Assembly: GCA_022837185.1 (NCBI GenBank)
Contig: JALHJD010000216.1
Span: 1-5,067, forward strand
DNA: 5,067 nt
Source: Desulfobacteraceae bacterium
Lineage (GTDB): Bacteria; Desulfobacterota; Desulfobulbia; Desulfobulbales; Desulfobulbaceae
Direction: 5' to 3'
The notes under the pieces are model-generated. The model was not told the origin of the DNA and did not search any database. It saw only the letters and a list, made by a program, of their open reading frames with translations. Below, piece by piece: positions 1 to 4,725 of this stretch; the first letter of the stretch is position 1; every line of letters begins with the position of its first letter. The translations under genes and the position numbers were made by a program.

Positions 1-258
1 AATGAAACGAAACCGATCTCAAGTATAAAAAGTAAAGAAAAAAAAGATATTGTATATCTGAAATATATAATTCACTTAAATAATGGAGGCAAGATTGACT
101 GTGAAAGTATGAAAAGACAAGGAGATTCTATAATAATAAAAAACAAATCAGGAGTATTGATGGACATTGACATTTCCCAAGTTGGAAAAATAGAAAGATT
201 TGAAACAATAAACAACAAGACAAACATTTCATCTTGGAAACCGACCAGCAAGGGATAA
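1..258 (+). CDS. C-terminal part of an unidentified protein (5' end outside window)
   Basis: An open frame enters from the left edge and stops at TAA 256-258, giving 85 residues. No start is visible, so this is the tail of a longer gene. The DNA is very AT-rich, where chance stops are frequent, so 85 open codons favour real coding. The tail begins with a Lys/Ser-rich hydrophilic stretch, followed by a compact beta-rich unit with alternating hydrophobic residues: YLKYIIHLNNGGKIDCE, then GDSIIIKNKSGVL, then DISQVGKIE. This pattern resembles small C-terminal beta-barrel-like modules ('LkNGG..i.c......gd.v.v....g.v.i....v..Ie') that I associate with uncharacterised proteins of delta-proteobacterial type genomes. 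That resemblance is from memory and gives no function. Its base composition differs sharply from the acc genes, which may indicate horizontal transfer. Confidence 0.6.
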   Translation, partial: NETKPISSIKSKEKKDIVYLKYIIHLNNGGKIDCESMKRQGDSIIIKNKSGVLMDIDISQVGKIERFETINNKTNISSWKPTSKG

Positions 259-495
259 TACGAATCCCACCGCCGTTCCCCTCCACCGAAAATTTCAACT
301 TATCGCAACAAAATTACTACAGACAAACTCCCGTGACAGTGACGAGCTGGGCCAACCCCCCGCCCGACTTCGGAAAAGGGAGTTATGGAACATTATCTTG
401 TTTTTTCGAGAGAAAACTTTTTTTGACTGCGGATTTTTTGGTTCAAGCGCGAGCTTGATAGGTTAAAAAAAGGGTTAAAAAATAAATTTTACATG
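259..495. other. Gene-free AT-rich spacer with A/T tracts
   Basis: No convincing gene lies between the stop codon at 258 and the tRNA terminator. A possible 74-codon frame at 234-458 overlaps the upstream gene, has no ribosome binding site and encodes a low-complexity Pro/Asn/Phe sequence, so I do not call it. The stretch holds T-tracts at 401-406, 418-424 and 434-439 and A-tracts at 465-471 and 477-482. The ten-base unit GGTTAAAAAA occurs twice, 12 bp apart (461-470 and 473-482). A small perfect hairpin with a GCGA tetraloop sits at 443-458 (6-bp stem TCAAGC/GCTTGA). No function is assigned. Confidence 0.5.
400..424 (+). terminator. Possible weak intrinsic terminator of the plus-strand gene
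   Basis: The sequence can fold a 6-bp stem (GTTTTT with GAAAAC, one T-G pair) followed at once by seven T residues at 418-424. It lies about 140 nt after the stop codon at 258. The stem is almost all A-T, so it would be unstable, and the call rests mainly on the T-run. Confidence 0.2.
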
Positions 496-528
496 AAAAA
501 AGGACTTATACATAACGCATAAGCCCTT
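496..528 (-). terminator. Intrinsic terminator after tRNA-Lys
   Basis: Reading the minus strand, the arm at 528-519 (AAGGGCTTAT) pairs along all ten positions with the arm at 509-500 (ATAAGTCCTT), with one G-T wobble. The loop is nine bases (518-510). A run of six T residues (501-496, the first two within the stem) follows. This is a classic rho-independent terminator eight bases beyond the CCA end of the tRNA. No other terminator is visible after the acc operon, so it probably ends that transcript too. Confidence 0.8.
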
Positions 529-536
529 GATTTTAT

Positions 537-612
537 TGGTGGGCCGTCGGAGACTCGAACTCCGGACCAATTGATTAAGAGTCAACTGCTCTACCGACTG
601 AGCTAACGGCCC
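537..612 (-). tRNA. tRNA-Lys, anticodon CUU
   Basis: The minus strand folds into a complete 76-nt cloverleaf including an encoded CCA. The acceptor stem is GGGCCGT with ACGGCCC (7 bp), followed by discriminator A at 540 and CCA at 539-537. The D stem is GCTC/GAGC. The anticodon stem is GTTGA/TCAAT around the loop CTCTTAA, so the anticodon is CTT (CUU), which reads the lysine codon AAG. The T stem is CGGAG/CTCCG around TTCGAGT. Every stem pairs, with one G-T at the end of the anticodon stem. The overall sequence is close to ordinary bacterial tRNA-Lys, so the identity is secure. It lies 62 nt downstream of the acc stop codon on the same strand. Confidence 0.96.
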
Positions 613-642
613 TGATGTGGCGGGGTGAAAGAAATCGACCTC

Positions 643-671
643 TCTTTAGCACAGGATGCGTTGAGCGTCAA
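643..671 (-). promoter_or_regulatory. Probable sigma-70-type promoter of tRNA-Lys
   Basis: On the minus strand, TTGACG (671-666, five of six consensus bases) is followed after exactly 17 bases by TAAAGA (648-643, three of six). Transcription would start near 636, about 24 nt before the tRNA. The -35 box begins four bases after the TAG stop of the carboxyltransferase gene. Position and spacing support it; the -10 box is poor. Confidence 0.5.
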
Positions 672-674
672 GTG

Positions 675-2936
675 CTACCTGTAATAGAGATTGGGGCTGC
701 CCATGGTCTGCAGGACCTTATGCAGGTTTTTCCTGAAGTCGCGGCGGTCCCAGACGCCCTGGATATGTCCCCGCCGGAGGGCGCTGCGCGACTTGTGGTA
801 GTCGGGCGGGATCTCGGTACCGGTTGTTTCGCGAATGACCCGCTGGCCGGCGAAGCCGATCCGGCTGGAGCGGATGGCGAACTGGTAGGGCGAACAGCCG
901 AGAAAGCTCGCCACCGGCCCGGCATACGAGTTGTTGTCGTAGACCACGATGTACAGGCCTCCGGCGTCAATGTATTCGCGGACGGCCATGGTGCATTTGG
1001 GCATCTGGATCACCCCCAGGGTTCCCTCCTGGATGCGGATTCCACCGGTGGTGTGGATGTAGGCGAGCAGGGGCCGCTTTTTGCGCTTGGCCGTATCGCA
1101 GGCCAGGACGAATTTCTCTCCTTCGGCGGCGCCGACGGTACCGTTGCGGAAGTCCGAGTACAACATGGAGACCACCAGGTTGATGCCCATCACCTTGGCA
1201 TGAAAGGTCATGTTGGCGCTGTTCATCCCGGTTTTGCTCTTGGCCATCTGCAGCCGCAGGTCAAATCCCTCATACTGCAGGGTATTCTGCGAAGCGATGT
1301 CGTTGTTGAAGATGCGGATGGAGCGGGCATCGAAGATATTCTTCAGGTACCATTGGTATTCCAGGGGAAAATGATGGCCGCAGTTGTCGCACACGCCGCC
1401 GAATTCGCCGTACAGGTCGGGAACCCAGTGGTCCTGACAGTTGTTTTTCTCCGCGTTGGGACAGGTAATGGTCCGGTCGACGTTGGCCAGCGGGCTGGTA
1501 TAGGTGTCGGTCAGCTCGATGGGATCCTGGGTGGCGGGGGAGGAGGGGGTGATGACCACAGGCTGCGCGGCCGGCTTCTTGCTCTCCGAACGGCTGAAAA
1601 GACCGTACACCGCTGTAAGCGGAGCGGTGACTCCCCGGAGGAAGGCCGACCCTTCGCCGGAAACCTCCTTGATCACTTTCTGGGCCTGCTTCTGCTGGTT
1701 TTTCAACACATCGTAGCGCAGGGTGTAATACAGTTTTTCCGTTGCCGATTGGAGGGTGCGGAAAACGCTTTCCGCCGGCATGCTCTGGCTGGTAAAGCCG
1801 TTCAGTGCCATGTTGCGGTATTTTTTGGATCGCTGGGCCAGCAGTTTCTTGATCTCTCCTCTGTCAAGGGCCCAGGGGATGTCTATCTGCGGTGCCTCCT
1901 CGGGTTTGCCCGCCTTTTTCCTCTTGACCTCGTAGGCCCTGAAACCGCGGACGCTCTTGGTCCGCAGGACAACTTCGTCCGTGGCCCGGATGATTTCCGA
2001 ACGGACTATGGTGAAAAAACCGAAGTCGTCATTCCTGGCGCCGAGAGGGGGCTCCTGGATGATGCGGTCGATGGTCCCCATCTGCAGGTTTTCCTCGGCG
2101 GTGATATGGAGCTGCCGCGCGCATTTTTCGATGAGTTCGGCCGGCACCTTGCCGCCCTCCCTGACCCTGCCTTCGATGGCGGCCGCCCCTTCCGGTGAGA
2201 TGACGGAATAGTAGCCATGGGAGAACATCAGCCGCAGGTCGCTGAGGCCGATCGCCTCGGCTCCGCCAGAGCCGCCCTCGGAAATGACTGAAATCATCGG
2301 CACGGCAAGCTTGGTCATGGCGTAGATGTTGCGGGCAATCTGCTGGGCCGCGCCCGGATAATCCTCAATGGGGTACGAGCCGGGGGTGAAGATGTAAAAG
2401 TGAATGGGTATGCCCTCGGTCTCGGCGACCTTCATGTAGCGCAGCGCCTTTTCGTTGCCCCACGGTTTGCAGGATCCACCGTTGCGGAACTCCTCGCCGT
2501 GCCCCGTTTCCTGGCCGATGACCATGACCGAGGAGGTGTAGGGCTTTTTCTTGATCCGCCGGACAATGGTGGCCTTGGCCACCATCATGGCCGGATCGAT
2601 ATTGAATTCCCCCTCGCCGCCGAGTTCGGTGTATTCCTCGTAGACGTTTTCCAGGATATCCTTGAGGGTGAAACGCAGGGGGCTGCGGACGATGCGGACC
2701 CGCTCCATGGGGGTCAGTCCCTCCTCGCACCGTTCCTCCAGGAAGGATATGCCGTTTTCCAGCTTTTCCAGCTTGGCGGCAAGACTCTCCCCGTCCATAT
2801 CGTAGATGGACTTTTTCAGGTTCTCGCAGTCGGCCTGAAAGCCGGAGAGGTTACCCCAGCTGCCGGTATTCTTGATATGGATGAGGTAGCTTATGCGCTG
2901 CTCAATTTTTTTCAGTCGTTTGTTCAGGTCATTCAT
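675..2936 (-). CDS. Fused acetyl-CoA carboxylase carboxyltransferase, alpha-beta (AccA-AccD), 753 aa
   Basis: This protein should catalyse the second half-reaction of acetyl-CoA carboxylase: carboxyl transfer from carboxybiotin to acetyl-CoA, forming malonyl-CoA in the cytoplasm. Residues 1-110 are helical, coiled-coil-like and AccA-type (LTPMERVRIVRSP). Residues 111-310 form the AccA crotonase-fold core: TPGSYP (184-189), the glycine-rich EGGSGGAEAIG (220-230) and YSVISPEG (243-250). Residues 311-485 are a linker, first basic and helical, then Pro/Ser-rich. Residues 486-753 are AccD-like: a zinc finger with C492, C500, C516 and C519, then TTGGIRIQEG (629-638) and IGFAGQRVI (693-701). E. coli AccA plus AccD total about 620 residues, so the linker accounts for most of the excess. 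ATG 2936 lies 9 nt after the biotin carboxylase stop and has no evident Shine-Dalgarno sequence, which suggests translational coupling. Another acyl-CoA substrate cannot be excluded. Confidence 0.93.
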   Translation of the reverse strand: MNDLNKRLKKIEQRISYLIHIKNTGSWGNLSGFQADCENLKKSIYDMDGESLAAKLEKLENGISFLEERCEEGLTPMERVRIVRSPLRFTLKDILENVYEEYTELGGEGEFNIDPAMMVAKATIVRRIKKKPYTSSVMVIGQETGHGEEFRNGGSCKPWGNEKALRYMKVAETEGIPIHFYIFTPGSYPIEDYPGAAQQIARNIYAMTKLAVPMISVISEGGSGGAEAIGLSDLRLMFSHGYYSVISPEGAAAIEGRVREGGKVPAELIEKCARQLHITAEENLQMGTIDRIIQEPPLGARNDDFGFFTIVRSEIIRATDEVVLRTKSVRGFRAYEVKRKKAGKPEEAPQIDIPWALDRGEIKKLLAQRSKKYRNMALNGFTSQSMPAESVFRTLQSATEKLYYTLRYDVLKNQQKQAQKVIKEVSGEGSAFLRGVTAPLTAVYGLFSRSESKKPAAQPVVITPSSPATQDPIELTDTYTSPLANVDRTITCPNAEKNNCQDHWVPDLYGEFGGVCDNCGHHFPLEYQWYLKNIFDARSIRIFNNDIASQNTLQYEGFDLRLQMAKSKTGMNSANMTFHAKVMGINLVVSMLYSDFRNGTVGAAEGEKFVLACDTAKRKKRPLLAYIHTTGGIRIQEGTLGVIQMPKCTMAVREYIDAGGLYIVVYDNNSYAGPVASFLGCSPYQFAIRSSRIGFAGQRVIRETTGTEIPPDYHKSRSALRRGHIQGVWDRRDFRKNLHKVLQTMGSPNLYYR

Positions 2937-2945
2937 AGGGTTGGA

Positions 2946-4349
2946 TTAAAAGGTCAGCAACCGGTCCAGATGGCTGCGCAGGTAGTCGAGATTGGTAATG
3001 ATTCCGTTGCCGGCATTGTCCTGTCCCTCGATGACGGTCTGCTCGAGGAACTGCAATGCCCTCTGCTTGGCTTCATCCATGGAATCCCCCCAGACCAGGG
3101 CGAGCGCCAGGTTTGGATCATACTCGCTGGGAATGGAATAGGGCCGGTCACTCGGCACGTGGGTGTACACCGATGACCACTCGAATTGCGGCAGATCGAA
3201 CCGGGTAATGGTGCCGATCCAGGGGGCAAAATCCCGCTGGGGGTTCTCGGCCACTATGCGCAATTCGATGCTTGCCCCGTTGAATTTGACTTCTTTCTGG
3301 TTGTACCCGATCGGTTCGCCCAGGGCCAGCCGTATCTGTTCACGAATCAGGTTGGGCTGTTCGCCCTTGATATAACTGATCCTGGCCGATACATCGTTTT
3401 CGACCTGGATGCGGGCGTTCACCTCCAGCAGATACGGCTGCCCCGCCCGGTTGACGATCCATTCCCAGGTGCCCACGTTGTCGTAACGGACATGGTTGGC
3501 AAGCTTGAGGGAATATTTGACGATCTTGTCAAGGACCGATTGAGAGTCAAATTCGTAGGCGAAGCAGGATCTGTCGAAACCGGGAGCCGCTTCAATGCGC
3601 TTCTGGCGGCCGGTTGACTGAATGGTGCAGTTGCGGGAGCCGAAGTGGAGCCGCTCATTGTGGCGGGAGCAGATAAGCTGGACCTCGAGATGATTGAAAT
3701 CCCGCAGGCACTGTTCAATGAGCACTCCGCCGTCGCCGAACTGCCGTTTGGCGTAGTTCTGCACCTGCCTGTACACCCGGCGGAACTGCTCGATCCGTTG
3801 AACCTCCTCGATACCCATGCCCCCGCCCCCGGCTGCGGCCTTGACCAGGATGGAGGGATTGTCAATGCCCTGTTCAAGCTGGACGTCGAACAGGTTCTGG
3901 GCGATCTCCTCGGCTTCCATTTCGTTGTAGATCGGGCTGTCGGTGCCCGGTATGGTGGGAATGTTGAGGCGGTTGGCCAGTCTTTTGGTGTTGATCTTGT
4001 CGCCGAGGTCCTTGATGACTTCCCAACTGGGACCGATAAATACCAGGGGCCGGTCCCGGATGGTCACCCGCCGGGCAAAACGGTAGTCTTCGGAAAAGAA
4101 ACCGTATCCGGGATGAATGGCGGTGCACAGGGTGTGATCGGCAATGGCCAGAATATCATTGGGATCGGTGTAGCTGGTGACCCGCCAGGCGTTTTTGTCC
4201 AGGCCCTCCTTCCTGTTCATCCGCACGTGCTGGGAGTCGCGGTCGGCGTCGGTATACACTACCACATAGTCAAGATCCAGATCTTTGCAGGCGTTCATTA
4301 TCCGGATGGCGATTTCGCCACGATTTGCGATGAGAACCTTGCCTTGCAC
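2946..4349 (-). CDS. accC: Biotin carboxylase subunit of acetyl-CoA carboxylase (divergent), 467 aa
   Basis: This ATP-grasp enzyme would carboxylate the biotin of a carrier protein using ATP and bicarbonate. From a GTG start it is 467 residues, close to the usual 450. The N-terminal domain has KVLIANRGEIAIRI (4-17) and IHPGYGFFSE (78-87). ATP-grasp residues match E. coli AccC: GDK with K118 (E. coli K116), K170 before the GGGG loop (K159), H220 (H209), K250 (K238), E296 (E276), E309 (E288), N311, R313, Q315, E317 and R364 (R338). Changes are seen at other usually fixed places: Q244-STGRQK in place of QRRHQK, VEND in place of VEHP, and YDPNLALAL in place of YDSMIGKLI. There is no biotinyl (MKM) domain, so the carrier is separate. 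GTG 4349 is preferred because AAGAGG stands six bases upstream and residues 2 onward fit the family. A longer in-frame reading from 4463 adds 38 unlike residues. The fused carboxyltransferase follows 9 nt downstream. Confidence 0.9.
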   Translation of the reverse strand: MQGKVLIANRGEIAIRIMNACKDLDLDYVVVYTDADRDSQHVRMNRKEGLDKNAWRVTSYTDPNDILAIADHTLCTAIHPGYGFFSEDYRFARRVTIRDRPLVFIGPSWEVIKDLGDKINTKRLANRLNIPTIPGTDSPIYNEMEAEEIAQNLFDVQLEQGIDNPSILVKAAAGGGGMGIEEVQRIEQFRRVYRQVQNYAKRQFGDGGVLIEQCLRDFNHLEVQLICSRHNERLHFGSRNCTIQSTGRQKRIEAAPGFDRSCFAYEFDSQSVLDKIVKYSLKLANHVRYDNVGTWEWIVNRAGQPYLLEVNARIQVENDVSARISYIKGEQPNLIREQIRLALGEPIGYNQKEVKFNGASIELRIVAENPQRDFAPWIGTITRFDLPQFEWSSVYTHVPSDRPYSIPSEYDPNLALALVWGDSMDEAKQRALQFLEQTVIEGQDNAGNGIITNLDYLRSHLDRLLTF

Positions 4350-4355
4350 CAGAAA

Positions 4356-4361
4356 CCTCTT
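4356..4361 (-). promoter_or_regulatory. Ribosome binding site fixing the accC GTG start
   Basis: AAGAGG on the minus strand ends six bases before GTG 4349. The alternative in-frame ATG at 4394 has no purine-rich sequence before it and would add a hydrophobic stretch unlike other biotin carboxylases. This site therefore decides the start. Confidence 0.65.
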
Positions 4362-4378
4362 ATTATATTGACATAATA
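4362..4378 (-). promoter_or_regulatory. Possible -10 region of the acc operon
   Basis: Two -10-like hexamers occur in a short AT-rich patch directly before accC on the minus strand: TATTAT (4378-4373, five of six) and TATAAT (4367-4362, six of six). The second would start transcription inside or after the ribosome binding site, so the first is more plausible and would give a leader of roughly 18 nt. Neither has a recognisable -35 box at 16-18 bp. Confidence 0.3.
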
Positions 4379-4576
4379 AAATCAGGATAGTCATGCGCAG
4401 GAATATCCAGCCCCTGTCGCGCCAAAGCGCCGGGGAGCAGGACTGTTCCGCCGCCGGCACCAATACTCCGGCAGGACTAGCTTATAATTAAACGGAACAC
4501 TTTACTCCACCTTTATCGACTTTGAAAGACAGAAAGTGCAACGACCGGCAGGAAAATCACCCGGAGGGCCGGTATT

Positions 4577-4615
4577 TTTCTGTTTCCGGGCAGGCCGGAG
4601 AATAAAATACAGAAA
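4577..4615 (+). repeat. Nested inverted repeat in the corC-like leader
   Basis: The outer arms TTTCTGT (4577-4583) and ACAGAAA (4609-4615) are perfect 7-bp complements. Inside them TCCGG (4585-4589) and CCGGA (4595-4599) pair around a five-base loop. No T-run follows, so it is not a terminator. It could be an RNA leader structure or a protein binding site. Confidence 0.4.
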
Positions 4616-4629
4616 CCTGAGGGGGTGTT

Positions 4630-4651
4630 TTTTTGCGGGACCCGGCAAAAA
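4630..4651 (+). repeat. Inverted repeat TTTTTGC-N8-GCAAAAA
   Basis: Perfect 7-bp arms at 4630-4636 and 4645-4651 surround eight bases. It ends five bases before a TTGACA hexamer at 4657-4662, a position that would suit a regulator site or an upstream element. The identity of any regulator is unknown. Confidence 0.4.
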
Positions 4652-4709
4652 CGTACTTGACATGCCCCGCGCAATCGGGGGAGAAAGTGAGCTGAAGATC
4701 AACAAACAC

Positions 4710-4715
4710 AGGGAG
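4710..4715 (+). promoter_or_regulatory. Ribosome binding site for the corC-like GTG start
   Basis: AGGGAG is placed ten bases before GTG 4726. With the in-frame stop at 4693-4695 it restricts the start to this GTG or a rarer codon close by. Confidence 0.5.
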
Positions 4716-4725
4716 CGAAAAACGA

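Larger units (their letters stand above)
4350..4725. other. Divergent intergenic region with several inverted repeats
   Basis: These 376 bases separate the acc operon from the divergent CorC-like gene. I see no credible gene on either strand; short open frames here have no family resemblance. It holds inverted repeats at 4411-4435 (CCCC/GGGG enclosing GCGC/GCGC around CAAA), 4544-4573, 4577-4615, 4630-4651 and 4665-4680. A TTGACA hexamer at 4657-4662 faces the CorC-like gene but lacks a good -10 box at 16-18 bp. A palindromic AT patch, TTATAATTAA, lies at 4482-4491. Confidence 0.5.

Noticed and set aside
234..458. Possible 74-residue plus-strand protein
   Set aside because: It overlaps the upstream gene, lacks a ribosome binding site and has an implausible composition.
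259..536. Second copy of the tRNA 3' end as an attachment site
   Set aside because: I looked for a repeat of the tRNA T-arm and acceptor sequence in this stretch and found none.
615..2198. A 527-codon plus-strand open frame opposite the carboxyltransferase gene
   Set aside because: It lies wholly antisense to a protein with clear AccA and AccD motifs, and its translation shows no family motif. Long antisense frames are expected in GC-rich coding DNA.
2400..3176. A 258-codon plus-strand open frame across the acc junction
   Set aside because: Antisense to both acc genes with no recognisable domain; a by-product of codon bias.
3645..4376. A 243-codon plus-strand open frame opposite accC
   Set aside because: Mirror of the biotin carboxylase coding sequence, with no independent evidence.
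4350..4463. In-frame 38-residue N-terminal extension of the biotin carboxylase
   Set aside because: The extension has no ribosome site and does not resemble the family; GTG 4349 has AAGAGG six bases upstream and gives the usual start.
4623..4636. Sigma-54-like GG-N10-GC promoter before the CorC-like gene
   Set aside because: The GG and TTGC elements are spaced correctly, but the CAC after GG is missing and the match falls in a G-run and T-run where it arises easily by chance.
4657..4685. Sigma-70 promoter from TTGACA at 4657-4662
   Set aside because: The -35 box is perfect, but the hexamer 17 bases later (GGAGAA) does not resemble a -10 box, so it is not called as a promoter.
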